Shown piece after piece: positions 21,001-32,825 of a stretch of DNA of 64,000 nt; the first letter of the stretch is position 1, and the number at the start of each line of letters is the position of its first letter. Under the pieces are notes generated by a model. The model had not been told where the DNA came from and made no database searches. It saw only the letters and a list, made by a program, of their open reading frames with translations. Made by a program: the position numbers and the translations under genes. This DNA is from Ochotona curzoniae. Its lineage: Eukaryota > Chordata > Mammalia > Lagomorpha > Ochotonidae. The stretch is from contig NW_024466607.1 of the NCBI RefSeq assembly GCF_017591425.1, forward strand, positions 17,554,501 to 17,618,500, in the 5' to 3' direction.

Positions 21001-23750
21001 ACCAACCAACTGAGCATCAGATGAAATATGGTGCACAGTGACAGCTGACCTACCTCCTGGAATAAGCTCCCTTCAGCATATCCACTATTATGAAGGAGGG
21101 CCATGTTTATGATATAATCACCCTGGAAAGTGTAGCAGCTTATTTGTCTAAAATACACAGTTCAATTGTCTAAAATACACAGGTGCATAAGTACTTCAGG
21201 AATTCCTATGGTGAAGTGGAATTAAAAGATAATGTACCACTTTCCATCAACTGTTTTTGTTTTTAGTGCATTTTTTGCTTGTTTTGATTTTGGTTGGTGG
21301 GTTGTTTTGAGAGGCAGAAAATAAGCCTCCATCCACTAGTTCATTTGTCTGCAGTGACTCAGGCAGGTGGGAGGTCAGCCCAGGTCTCCACAGGGGCTGC
21401 AGGACTAAGTACTCCCATCACAGCTGCCTACCCAGGTCTGCACCAGCAGGAAGCTGGACTCCAATGAAGACTCCATCTGCAACACCGACATCCTATATTT
21501 GTGCTGGGATCATGTCCCAGCTACTCTACTTCCCATCCAGCTCTCTGCTGATGCTCTGGGAGAGCAGTGGAAGATGGCTCAGGTCCTTGGGCCCCTGCAC
21601 CCCATAAGAGACCCAGAAGCTGCTACTGGCTGCTAACTTTGGATCGGCTCAGCTCCAGCCACTGTGACCATTTGTGGAGAGAACTAGTAGATGAAAAATC
21701 TCACTGGCTCTCCGTAAAATTGCCTCTCAAAATAACTGGGGAAAAAAAAGAGCCTGGAGTAATGGCCCAATAGTTAAATCCTCTCTTTGCAAGCGCTGGG
21801 ATCCCATATGGGTGCTAGTTTGTGTCCCAGCTGCTCCACTTTCCATTGGCCTGGGAAAGCCATAAGAGGGAGCCCATAATGGTTCAAGGTCTTGGGATCC
21901 TGCATTCATGTTGGGGACCCAGAAGAGGCTCCTGGTTCCTGGCTCAGCTCTGTCTGAGGCAGCTGTTTAGGGCATGAACCAATGGATGCAAGAACTTTGT
22001 CTCTTCTTTCTGTAAATATGATCTGCCCTTTCCAATAAAAAAAAAAAAAGAAAGCTTTAGCAAAAGGAAAAAAATATAGTTCCTGGATCAGTAGCTGGCC
22101 TGCTCTACACCATCCACCCGAGGCAGGATGTGGGCAAAGAGAGCTCACCGCAGGTGGTCAGCTGTGTTATTGAGCGTAACAATGTAGAAAATCACATTGG
22201 AGCGGGTGTTGTGCCGAATGCTGTTTATGGCTGCGATGGCCCCTCCCAGCCTGTCTTCAGATGCTGCAATGACCACAGGGATCTCCTCTTGTCCCTCATC
22301 TCCCTCACTCCAGGGAGCATTTGGAGCAAAGTCTATAGGCTTAAGTCCCAGAATTCCTGAATCTGAAACGAACACACACAGAAGACACTGTAACAAACAC
22401 AATCTCGTGAGTTATTTTTATCTATATATATATATGCTATTAGTTATTGGAGGGCTGACACTGCAGACTAAGCTGTGGCTGCCAATGCTGGCACCCTATA
22501 TATCAGTCCCATTTTGAGACCCAGCTGCTCCACTTCTAATCCAACTTCCTGCTAATTTGCTTGAAAAGACAGCAAAAAGAAATGAATACTAAACTAAACA
22601 CCTGGGTCTCTAAACCCCCCGGGTGGGAGGATGGAGCTCCTGAGCCCTGGCTGCAGTCTGGCCCAGGCCCAGCTATTATAGCCATCAGGGTTAACCAGTG
22701 TGTGAAAGATCCATCTCTTTCTGTCACTCTGCCTCTCAAATAAGTAAGTCTTACAGAAAAATACTTAAAAGGCAGAGAGACAAACCTTCCATCCACAGGT
22801 TCATTCTATAAATGGCCTACAGCAGCCAGAGCTGAATCTGGTCGAAGCCAGGAGCCAGGAATTCAATCTGGGTCTCCCATGTGGATACAAAGGCCCAAGC
22901 ACTTGGGCCATCTTTCACTGCATTCTCTGGCACATTATCAGGGAGCCAGATAGAAAGCAAAGCAGTCAGGGCTGGAATGGACACACTCATCTGATACAAA
23001 ATACAGGTGTTACAGCTTAATCCAGCAACAGAGCCCACCCCTGATGCCTCAAACATCCCTCAATGACAGCATACTTCAAACAACTAATTTAAAAGAAAAT
23101 GTACCATGTAATTATGTGATGCGAAAAATGTTTTAAACAGCTGACAAGCTTTTATGATGTTGGTGTGCTACTACAGTCCCATTGACAGGGTTGCACAGTT
23201 ACAGGAAATTTAACAGATGAAGGAAAATCAGCAGACTGGAGAGACAGCAGATAGCAGGACGCACACTGGTCTCGATCACCGGGAGCCCTGCCCTGCCGAA
23301 ATGCAAGCAGATGGTGGCCCATAGAAGGTGCTAAAAGGAGACCAACCCTTAGCAACTGCGTGCTGGGGAGAAGAAAGGTAGGAGGCTCTGCAGGAGCACG
23401 GTGAGCACCCGCCCTGCCTCCTCCCGGGCTGCATAGCCGCCCAGAGGCTCAGCAGCGAGCCTTCTTTTCCTTCAACACACTCCTTTCAATCAGGACGTGG
23501 GAACTCCAGGTCTTCAACACACCAAGGGATCAGCAGGGGTTCCCCTACCTGTCACTTCATTCCTTAGCAAATTGTTCAGGCTGAGGAAGTTATGGTGCAA
23601 AACCAGCAAGAAGAGGATAACAGCCAGGACCAAGATGATTATATTTACTGAAACAGATGGGGAAAACAAATCTACATTACATCTCTTTGCCTCTGACCAG
23701 GTACCAAAGAGCAGGACTTGTAGAAATGGCATACCTTTGCGGACTGGCAT
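18024..23750 (-). CDS. GLT8D1: Glycosyltransferase 8 domain-containing protein 1
   Basis: A GT8-family (GT-A fold) single-pass type II membrane glycosyltransferase of the secretory pathway. Nine coding exons on the minus strand: 23750-23735, 23647-23549, 22362-22149, 20110-19993, 19782-19698, 19606-19494, 18697-18531, 18451-18339, 18214-18024. The sum is 1116 nt, giving 371 aa as in human, with all phases compatible. A short cytoplasmic tail (MPVRK) is followed by a hydrophobic anchor (VNIIILVLAVILFLLVL, about 6-24). The catalytic metal-binding motif DDD is at 171-173 (YMDDDVIVQGD). N-glycosylation sequons are N103-N-T, N249-M-T and N257-I-T. The last exon ends TEISNIK. The tail reads MPVRK where I recall human MSFRK. 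Confidence 0.96.
18766..19280. mobile_element. Convergent pair of C-SINEs
   Basis: An old forward copy (18766-19015) faces a younger reverse copy (19020-19278) in GLT8D1. Confidence 0.8.
21300..22050. mobile_element. Cluster of three C-SINE copies
   Basis: A reverse old fragment (about 21300-21470), a forward copy (about 21490-21745) and a forward copy (about 21748-22050) lie end to end. Confidence 0.75.
22450..23045. mobile_element. Convergent pair of older C-SINEs
   Basis: Forward copy (about 22450-22765) followed by reverse copy (about 22765-23045). Confidence 0.75.
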
Positions 23751-23788
23751 CTTTTTCCTCTGTCTTGAGTAAACATTAGTTATTACCC
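23735..23788 (-). other. GLT8D1: GLT8D1 second exon (5'UTR plus first five codons)
   Basis: The acceptor TTGTAG precedes 23788 and the donor GTATGC follows 23735. The exon contributes 38 nt of 5'UTR and 16 nt of coding sequence. Confidence 0.8.
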
Positions 23789-24423
23789 CTACAAGACAAA
23801 ACAAGCCCCCAAAGTGAGTGAGTGTGTGAGAACAGTCATCGAAAAGCGCAAGCAGGGAGACACCAGAGGAACAGGGGATACTGCGCGAGAACCTCGGCTT
23901 GTGTCAGCAGTTCTCAAGGCCCTAACTTTGGACTAGAAAATTTTATAATCATATTGAAATACTTCCAAATAACTCGAAGAAATATACAGCCTTGAACTTT
24001 ATGTTACATGCCACCAGATGAAAGGCAGAAGGAAAAAGTACCAAAAGTCCTACCTGCCCTAAACCACTACAGAAATGCTTCCCAAGGAATTCCTGCTTCA
24101 GCTTCCTTGATCACACAGGGACCGTGACAAAGCCATCTGAGGCCTGAGCTTCATCCCCACTAACCTGAGTGTCCTCAGGATAAAGAACACTTGCAAACTC
24201 GCCTGACAAAACAACAAAACAGTTAACACAAACAAAAATGAATCTTAATAACAAAAATGCTATTCTCAAAGTGAAGATCAGCTAACAGAAAAAAAGCAGC
24301 ACTCCATCCCAAGGCTTCATCTCTCCTGGTTAACTGCCCTTTTCTTACCACACTGACATCTTCACTTTTCAAAACAAATAGTTCACTGGAAACAAGAATG
24401 TGGAGCATTGGTTCGAGTGCCAT

Positions 24424-24998
24424 CTGCTCTATTTTTTTTTTAATCACAAAGTCAGATATACAGAGAGGAGGAGAGGCAGAGAAGAAGATCTTCTGTCCGA
24501 TGATCCACCCCCCAAGTGACTGCAACGGCTGGAGCTGTGTCAATCCGAAGCCAGGAGCCCGGAACTTCTTCCAGGTCTCCCACGCGGGTGCAGGGTCCCA
24601 AGGCTTTGGGCTGTCCTCAACTGCTTTCCCAAGTCACAGACAGGGAGCTGGATGGGAAGTACAGAGCTGCCGGGATGAGAACCGGTGCCCATATGGGATC
24701 CCGGTGCGTTCAAGCCGAGGACTTTAGCCGCTAGGCCATGGCCCAGCTGCTCTGCTTCTAATCCATCTTCCTGCTTGAGGCCTGGGAAATCAGTGAAGGA
24801 TGGCCAAAGTAATTGGGTCTCCTGCACCTTCTTGGGAGACCTGGAGGAAGCTCCTGACTCTTGGCTCTGGCTCGGCCCAGACCTGGCTGTTTTGGCCACG
24901 TTTGGAGTAAACCAGTGCATGGAAGAGGGTCCTCCCTCTCTGGATCTTTCCCCCTCCCTCCTTCCTTCTTTCAAACAAAATAAATAAAAAAATAAAGT
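24424..24998. mobile_element. Head-to-head C-SINE pair
   Basis: A full reverse copy (24424-24745) abuts a forward copy missing its head (about 24745-24998). Confidence 0.85.
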
Positions 24999-25140
24999 GG
25001 TATATGATTGGAGTAGCACATGCATTTGTGTTATGCAAGCCAGACAGACACTCTGAGCCAGTATGTGATATGTTGAAGTAAATCTGCATTGGCAGAAACC
25101 ACCTGTCCCTAAGTCATGGTGACACTCATTGTTTTTTCTT

Positions 25141-25452
25141 TAAGATTTTTTTTTTAATTGGAAAGTCAGATATACAGAGAGGAGGAGAGACAGAGAGAAG
25201 ATTTCCGTCTGATGATTCACTCCCCAAGTGGGTGCAACGGCCAGTGCTGCGCTGATCCAAAGCCAGGAGCCAGAAGCTTCTTTCAGTTCTCCCACATGGG
25301 TGCAGGAACCCCAGGCTTTAGGATGTCCTTGACTGCTCTCCCAGGCCTCAAGCGGGGAGCTGGATGGGAAGTGGGGCTGCAGGGGTTAGAACTGGGATCC
25401 CGGCATGTTCAAGGCCAGAATTTTAGCCATTAGGCCGCCATGCCAGGCCCTG
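25141..25452 (-). mobile_element. C-SINE, near full length
   Basis: Reverse copy from a T-rich tail to the head ending CGCCATGCCAGGCCC. Confidence 0.9.
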
Positions 25453-26152
25453 TGACAGCCACTGTAAAAGGCCATGTCTTATATTTCCTTCCCTGGTTCT
25501 ACTCCTGGCAAGGCAGCTTCCCTGACTGTTTCCAGGGACTCTCCAAACAAAACTCCCACAGGGACCCTGAGATGGAACAGTAGCTATGCTTCTCTAGGAT
25601 TACAAAGTTGCATACAAGTTAATTAGCAATTTTCAGTATCCAATGAAAATTCATCTTTTGTTTAGTGATTATGAAATGTTCATTCCCCCATTACTCTATT
25701 ACTGTCAACAAAGGCACACACGCACGTGCGTGCACACACACTCACCCAGAACATAAAAGAAATCTTAGGGGAAAAGAACAGTTTTATGCCCCTACCACCT
25801 CGGTCAAACCACTAACGGACAAGTTTCTCTGCTCCCCGGCTCTCGGCACTCTGAAAGCCTAAGAAGGCAGTGTGGTGTGTAGCTCCACTTCCTTATCTCC
25901 TATACTCTAGATCCTCCTCCAACCACTCTTCCCAACCTCCCTCCCCTTCAAACTGCTGTGCAAGTCACCAAGGCTCGAGGCCATCTTTAAGCTCTCCCTG
26001 CCCCATCCCCTCGGACAGCCTCAGCTCAACCTCCTTTCTCAATCATGAAACTATCTCATCTCTCTTCTCCCTGCACCTAACCTAAGCTCCACGAAAACAG
26101 GGACCACAGGGAAAATGCTTCCTGACATATCCCTGATAGCTCACCCCATCAA

Positions 26153-26180
26153 AATAAACAAACAAACAAACAAACAAAAA
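26153..26180 (+). repeat. (AAAC)n microsatellite
   Basis: Tandem AAAC/ACAA units visible directly. Confidence 0.9.
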
Positions 26181-27149
26181 CACACGTGGCATCTGGCAAG
26201 GGAATGCAATCTTTGAAAATAATTACCAAAACAAATTCCAACTTAAAGAAGAGCAAAGATTCCAACGGTATTCTCTCCCACTGAATTTAACTAGCAATTT
26301 CTTTCTCCCTGAGTTTTATCTTTCAAATGCCATCATGTCCTACCGCTGAACTATGAAGTGCACTGGATGAGAGCCCACACAAGGGAATGCAAGTATTTAC
26401 ACACACAACTAACACCCATCCAAACACACCGGAGGAAGTACCCAGGATGCTAGGCACCCAGGATAAACTCCCTTCCCACCCCCGTTCCTGCTCCCAGCTG
26501 GCACTGCACCTTCTGAGGTCATTCACTTGTCTGCACTTTGCACTTCAGTGCCTGCCAGGATGACTTTGGGGATACAGCCCTCACCCTAGCTGCCTCCTGG
26601 GCTTTCCGGGAGCCTCCCTCCAAACTTTCCCCTGGGCTGAAGCAGCAACTGCCTCCCTAACCAGCTCCTATGCCTCTAGGCCTCGATTCCACCTGTCCTC
26701 TGCTTGCGTGCTGGGCTGCCTGTCTGCCTCGGGGCTCCCAGCACAAACAAGGTATCTGAAGGTGAGCGGCAGCCACATCCCCGCCCACAGAGAACCAAGA
26801 TCCCACGGTCTGCTGATAATGCAGCATACACATCACAGAGGCCAGGGCCCTCTAGAACGATTTCTGTCTCAAACGTAGGCAGGAGAGGGTCAGATCTTCT
26901 GAACTGTCCACCAGCCCTGACTGAGATATGAGGGACCGCTTGCCTGCTCTCTAGTGGGAAGGCCCACAGTTGCTGGTAAAGCCAGCGTGTCCTCAGCTCC
27001 CCCCAGGATGCTTTCCCTTGGTGAGAGGACCGGGGTCTCTGATTCAGGGAGATTCCTTTTTCTCCAAAGGACGTGGTCGCGGGTGGGAGGCGGGGGGAGT
27101 GGTGGATCCCCAACACTAACTATCAACAGGGCTGCCTAAGGCTTAGCAA

Positions 27150-27990
27150 ATGACCGAGAGGTGGCGCGACGCCCCGAGGCGTCCGCCAGACCCACAGACT
27201 GCACGGGTTAGGGATGCTAGGCGTCGTTTCCCGTCAGCATCTCGTGGCAACCCGTCTTACCTGCAGCGGGTGGAAGAGGAGGAGGAGGAGGAGGAGGCGG
27301 CGGCGCCGCCCAGGCCGCCCGCGCTCCGGCCCGCCCCGCCAGCTCAGCGCCCGAGCCGCAGGCCCCGCCGCCGGGCCCGCTGCCAGGCCGCCCGCGTCCT
27401 CCGCCCTCCGGACCGAGCCCACCCTCCCGGGCGTTCCGCCACTGCCGCGGAATCTCACAAGGCCCGGCTCAGCACCCCCGACTTTCCCAGCGCGAATGCG
27501 TCAGGCGGGGCAGGCGCCGCGGGGCAGCCCCGCCGCCGCCGGGGTCCTCGCTGAGGAAGGGCCGTCGCCATGGAGACGCGGCTCGCGCCGGCAGCCGTTA
27601 AGCTCCCGTGGAGGTGCGGTGGACTTGAGTGCGTGTGACCGAGGCCGGGACTCTCGGCACCCCCAGCAGCCCTGACGGCGAAGCCTCCGCGGGCTCGCGA
27701 TGGCTTGACCCGCTCGCCGCCCCAGGCCTGCCGGCCGCTGCGCCGCAACACAGCCAACTTGGAGAGCACACGTCGCCGAGCGATGGCGCGGGGCGGGGCC
27801 ACGGGCAGCCAGGGCCTGGCGGAGACATCCGCTTCCGGGGCCGCGGCCATCGCTCTGCCCGGCTCGGAAAGCTCCCCGGAGTGTTTGCGGTGTCCTCCGG
27901 TGCTTCAGTGTTGCCTTCCCGCGCCCTGCTGCTCGCCCTCCGGAGTAGCCATGCTGGAACAACTGAGCTCGTTTCCCACACAGATGGTGA
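27150..27990. promoter_or_regulatory. CpG-island bidirectional promoter of GLT8D1 and SPCS1
   Basis: GC- and CpG-rich sequence between the GLT8D1 first-exon donor and the SPCS1 start codon. An ETS-type CTTCCGG site is at 27832-27838, followed by a GCGGCCAT YY1-like motif at 27843-27850. No TATA box is seen. Factor use is inference. Confidence 0.7.
27261..27460 (-). other. GLT8D1: GLT8D1 non-coding first exon (right end approximate)
   Basis: A strong donor (GCAG|GTAAGA on the minus strand, exon end 27261) sits in the CpG island head-to-head with SPCS1. The plus strand shows an in-exon (GAG)n tract at 27276-27297. The start site is not visible; 27460 is an estimate. Confidence 0.6.
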
Positions 27991-28974
27991 GAGCGTGGCC
28001 TCCTGTCCGAGCTCCGACTCGGGGGCTGCGTGGCTGCTGGCCCCGGTGGCTACCGTTCACCCTGTACCCCCCGACCTGAGCCTCCCGGGTTCCCCGTTTC
28101 CCCGCACGAGCTCCGCTTAGGATGCTTCGATTCTGCCCCTCCCCACCCCAGAATTTGATTCCTGGCCAGGCCTTCTGGGGGAACCCCTGATAGTGGGGCT
28201 GCCTTGCATCCAAGCTGTGGGGTGAGAGCCGCAATAGGGACCAACTCCGTGTTTGCTGTCCTCCATCCTCTAGGATTACAAGGGCCAGAAGCTGGCTGAA
28301 CAGCTGTTTCAGGGAATTATTCTTTTTTCTGCAGTGAGTACTGATTTTGTATTATATTTTGACCCTGAGTTTGTGTGTATTTATTAAGTCTTCCCCGTCT
28401 CCCCCGCCTTAACTGTGTTTTCATGTGCTTTGGCTCTAGATAGTTGGATTTATCTACGGGTACGTGGCTGAACAGTTCGGGTGGACTGTGTACATAGTTA
28501 TGGCTGGATTTGCCTTTTCATGTTTGGTAAGAAATGTGTGGTTTTCTGAGTTGGGGCGGTTTGGTTGGAGGTAGCAGTGCTAGGAGCCAGTCATGGGCGG
28601 CTTCTCAGAAAAGTAGATACCAAGAGTGTCAGATGGCATGAACCGCAGAAAGGGGCCACGGCTAGCAGGGATTCCTCCGGGTGCTCATGTATTGCCTGGG
28701 AAGTAACTCAGAGCTTTTGCGGGAGTGGAAAACATTTGTATGAACATATCTATAAAGCATTTTTTAGCACAGAACCAGGTTCTATACCTACTGGTCTTCC
28801 TGGCTAGCACCGATGGCATCGTGATCCGTTTTCTCTCTTCTGGCCCAGCTGACACTCCCCCCATGGCCAATCTACCGCCGACATCCCCTCAAATGGTTAC
28901 CTGTTCAAGACTCGTGCACAGAAGACAAGAAACCAGGAGACAGGAAAATTAAGAGGCATGCTAAAAACAACTGA
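27951..28974 (+). CDS. SPCS1: Signal peptidase complex subunit 1 (12 kDa)
   Basis: A small accessory subunit of the ER signal peptidase complex that helps define which membrane segments are cleaved. Four exons: 27951-27986, 28274-28333, 28440-28526, 28849-28974, joining to 309 nt and 102 aa, the length I recall for human. The product begins [12 protein letters not shown], has two hydrophobic hairpin segments (about 26-44, [16 protein letters not shown], and 50-68, [18 protein letters not shown]) with both ends cytosolic in the known topology, and ends in a basic tail (KIKRHAKNN). The ATG chosen is the first conserved one; some databases use an upstream-extended form, for which I see no clear support here. 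Confidence 0.96.
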
Positions 28975-29206
28975 CTGGGGTTTCTCTGATTCGGCACCTG
29001 CTTCTGTTCCCCGAGATGAGCTACACTGCTTTCATAACCAAAATCACCTATGCTCTTACAGCACCGCGGCCAGACCTCATTCTGTTTACATTTCATTTTA
29101 ATCCACTTGAGGTTTCATTTATAAATATTTTAAACCCTCTTCATAATCTTGCTGTGAAATGGAAAACAGAAAATGCAAGTATGGAAAGTTTCAGGTGTAC
29201 ATAAAT

Positions 29207-29212
29207 AATAAA
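29207..29212 (+). terminator. SPCS1: SPCS1 poly(A) signal
   Basis: AATAAA about 235 nt after the stop codon in AT-rich sequence; the 3'UTR would run 28975 to about 29230. Confidence 0.7.
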
Positions 29213-29367
29213 TGCCTCATGATAGTCCAGTTTGTCAGTTTTATAATTCATTATTAAATCATTAAGTCCCTTGAATGTTTCCAATTAAAACTCATAATGC
29301 AGGTCTGTGTCTCGCAGGCCTGCTGTTGACTGTGCTGCAAGCAGGACTCAGTGAAAGCAAAGTTAGA

Positions 29368-29655
29368 AGCATGGTAAGGCCTCGCCACTGCCTGCCACAC
29401 CAGCATCCCATATGAATGCTGGTTCAAGTCCCGACTGCTCCATTTCAGACCCAGCTCCCTGCTAATGCTCCTCAGAAAACTAGAAGACGGCCCAACTTCC
29501 TGGGCCCCTACTCCCCACGCGGGAGACCTGCAGGAAGCTCCTGGCTTCAGCAAGCCCCAGCCACAGTCATTAGAGCCATCTGTGGAGTGAAGATCGATTT
29601 GGATGTTTGATATATGACTCTCCTCCTCAAACTCTACCTTTCAAATCTTTAAAAA
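29368..29655 (+). mobile_element. Older C-SINE
   Basis: Forward diverged copy with tail CTTTCAAATCTTTAAAAAAG. Confidence 0.75.
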
Positions 29656-30047
29656 AGCAAAAATCATGGTTCTATAGCTACAAGTTCCTAAAATATTCTT
29701 AATAGCACCTATAAAAAATTTACTGCTGTGGATTTGTGGTAAAGTAACATTTTAGCTGAAATATGGGTTTTGAAAAGGTAAGAAAGAACAATCATATCAA
29801 ATTATAAGAAATGTTAAAAGTTAGAAGCTCTACAGAGGGTTACAAACTGGCTTACCTCTTGTTCTGAAAACAACATCCAGAGGCTGAAAACACCAGCATG
29901 GCTGCTTTAAGCTGTAAGAATGAAAAAGGTGTTTGATGGCCAGAAGCATCAGATGGTACAAAGAGCACAGCCAGGATGTCACTGTTCTGATGTGCTGAAC
30001 AAGAGAACTCTATACAGCTGCCCGTAAGTGCACAGGAGCTGAGCAGA

Positions 30048-30205
30048 GGTGTGGGTGGCGTGCCACAGTAGGCTGTTACCCTGTGATGCCAGTGTCCCAT
30101 GTGAGCAGCAGTTGGAGTCCTGGCTGCTCCATTTCCAAACCAGCTTCCTGCTCATATTCCCCAGGAAAAGGCATTTTGCCTTTCAAATAAAATCTTTAGA
30201 AAAAT
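30048..30205 (+). mobile_element. Internally deleted C-SINE
   Basis: Head and a short body piece join directly to a CTTTCAAATAAAATCTTT tail. Confidence 0.6.
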
Positions 30206-31225
30206 AAACTATTAGAACTACTTCTGCTCAGCACTCTTCCTCTCAGAACCTGGCAGATGAAATCCACAAGCAACAGACAGAAAGGTTTTGCATCTGTTCC
30301 CTGAGTCTGGAACATCACCCTCACCCCCAGGACTTGCTCCCTCCATCAGGTCTACCCAGATAGACTACGAAGTGGTGCTCCCTGGGACCCTTTCAGAAGG
30401 CGGCATGCCGCACCATTCTGCATCTGCTTCACCTGTGTTTATCATGGCAGTTAGTACATCTAACGGTGTTCGGTCAGTTCTCATCAGAGCCTCAGCTCCC
30501 TGAAAAGAGGAACCTTGTGTTTGCTCCCTGTTGCTGACCTCATGCCTAGCGGAGACCTTGACATGTTATAGCTGCTCAACTCTTACTTAATGAACAATAC
30601 AGAATTAGGCCACCCAACATGGTGCTGTAGTCCAATGTGTACAAGGAAGTTCTTCAGTCAGACTACGATTCAAGGGCTAGTCATCTGACTTAACGGCTAC
30701 CATACTGAAGAGTGCAAATGGCATTTCTGTCTTAAAATGCTGCTAATTGGGTCTTACAAAGGAACTTTGAATAATGTTAAACAGAAGTGATTTTTATACC
30801 AGTTTTATTTAATGCTCACAGTGCCATTATAATTGTGAATAAGCAACAGGGAAGAGAATCCCCAAAGAGAGGCTGCACAGGTCATACACACCAACGGCCC
30901 ACAGCGCAGCTGAAGCAAGGTGCTTCCTGAGCCTGTGAAGAGTCCGAAGCATTTCTGAAGATACCAGAATTTTTGGAAAACAGTCAAAGACAGACTGAAA
31001 TATGACCAAAGGTGGATTTATAAGAAAATATGTTATGAAGTAGTTTTAAATTAGTGAGATTTTAAAAGAATTAAGCATTCAAGGAAGAACCACAAAATAA
31101 CCAAAGACTTGGCTAGAAACTTATGTATTTTTATTTTGCTTACACATTAAGACTAAGAAAGCATGGGGAGTTTTTTTGTGTGTGTGAAAATACCATGTAC
31201 TACTTCATAACAATTCATTAGAGGT

Positions 31226-31545
31226 AAAGGACCTAGCACAATAGATCAATTGGCTAGTCCTCCACTTACCAGTGCCAGCATCCTTTATAGGTACCAGTTC
31301 ATATCCTGGCTGCTTCACTTCCCATCCAGCTCGTGGCTTATGGCCTGGGAAAGCAGTCGAGGATGGCCCAAAGCCTTGGGACCCTGCACCCACGTGGGAG
31401 ACCCAGAAGAAGCTCCTGGCTCCTGGTTTTGGATCAGCTCAGTTCTGGCCATTGCAGCCATATGGGGAGTGAACCAGTAGATGGAAGATCTTTTCCTGTC
31501 TTTTCTTTCCTCTGTAAATCTGCCTTTCCAACAAAAAACAAAAGC
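31226..31545 (+). mobile_element. C-SINE
   Basis: Forward copy with complete body and CCAACAAAAAACAAAAG tail. Confidence 0.88.
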
Positions 31546-31685
31546 AAAAAACCAAGGCCAAGGGCTGGGGCTATTAGTACTAGAAGGGCAGGCAGGACAC
31601 ATTGTTTACTTAACCACTCTATCCCCAGTTCCTGGCTTATAACTTAACACACAGGAACAACTAAGCTTTAAAGAAACTGAAAGGA

Positions 31686-32005
31686 AGGCCCAGCGTGGTA
31701 GCTGAGTGGCTAGGGCCCTTGCCTTGCATGCACTAGGATCCCAGATGGGCGTCAGTTCATGTCCTGAAGGCTTGACTTCCCATCCAGCTCCCTGCTTGTG
31801 GCCTGGGAAAGCAGTTGGGGACTGTCCAAAGTCTTGGGACCCTGTACCTGCATGGGGACCCAGAAGAAGCTCCTGGCTCCTGGCTGCAGATTGGCCAGCT
31901 CCAGCGTTTGTGGTTACTTGGGGAGTGAACAGGCAGATGGAAGATCTTTCCCTGTCTCTCCTCTGCAAATCTGACTTTACAATACAAGTAAATCTTATAA
32001 AAATT
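31686..32005 (+). mobile_element. C-SINE at the NEK4 3' end
   Basis: Near full-length forward copy starting AGGCCCAGCGTGGTAGC, just beyond the candidate NEK4 poly(A) signals. Confidence 0.9.
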
Positions 32006-32020
32006 TATTAGGATTTCTGT

Positions 32021-32043
32021 TTTATTTTGTAAAAAAATTTATT
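32021..32043 (-). terminator. NEK4: Candidate NEK4 poly(A) signals
   Basis: Two TTTATT hexamers (32021-32026 and 32038-32043) read AATAAA on the NEK4 strand, about 800 nt after the stop, in SINE-free AT-rich sequence. The actual end is not determined. Confidence 0.45.
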
Positions 32044-32825
32044 TCACAGAGGAATATTCCCTCATTAAACAAATATATGCTGTAAATCATACATTTAAAA
32101 CACAAAGTTATGAGGACAACAAACTTCAGGAAGACAATGTTAAATATGTTCAATGAAATTAAAAAGATGTGGGCTTGACTTATAAATAGCTTAACTGGGA
32201 AAGCAGTTCACTTTTAAGAAGTATAGTCACTGGAGGAAAACTCTGGTAAAACAGATATGCAGACACATTGATTTACAAAGCCAAATACTTGTAAACCCTA
32301 AATAAGGTTAATATTAAGTGAAAATAAAATATATAAAGTCCATTAGTATGTAAAAAAAGGAAGTCAGTTGCTCAAGAACTACAAAGACCTGCATGTTCTT
32401 TAAACTTAGTCCTAGAATAGTGAACTTGCTATGCTAGTCGCTAAGGGCTATGTTAGCAAATGTTTTTGCTGAACAAACATGTCATTGGTTTCTCTTACTG
32501 CCTTGACCTCTTAGTACAATACAAAACTTACAATCCAGTATTCTATGGCCTCATTTTTAACTATTACCTTAAAAAATAAAGTTCTAAATATAAAGTTGGT
32601 GATTTAAGGCTCAGTAAGTATAGCCACATACAACATTTTCATCATAAAGACAATATCAAAACCAAAATGTTTTTCTTTATGAGCTTGCTCAATGTTACTT
32701 TGTTCTGTCCAATATATTTTCAGTAAGAAAAGGATAATGGATGGATTCCAAACAATTGTGTTTCACTTTTAAGCTAAAAACCCTGGAAAATGGGCCTTTA
32801 GTTCTGGCAGCAGATAAAAACATTC

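Larger units (their letters stand above)
23789..27260 (-). other. GLT8D1: GLT8D1 intron 1
   Basis: Holds C-SINE pieces at 24424-24998 and 25141-25452, a CA-rich microsatellite at about 25705-25745 and an (AAAC)n tract at 26153-26180. The rest is unique-looking. Additional alternative 5'UTR exons cannot be excluded. Confidence 0.5.
29230..32015. other. Intergenic region between SPCS1 and NEK4 3' ends
   Basis: Contains C-SINE copies at 29368-29655, 30048-30205, 31226-31545 and 31686-32005. The remaining unique sequence shows no recognisable gene. The NEK4 3'UTR could extend into it if a more distal poly(A) signal is used (for example TTTATT near 31130). Confidence 0.5.

Noticed and set aside
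24398..25433. Repeated open frames containing [16 protein letters not shown] or [17 protein letters not shown] peptides, here and in many other places
   Set aside because: These are the six frames of the C-SINE body, recurring wherever the repeat lies; not genes.
27150..28120. Overlapping open frames of 120-160 codons around the SPCS1 first exon
   Set aside because: Same compositional effect; they cross the SPCS1 splice donor and conserved start in other frames.
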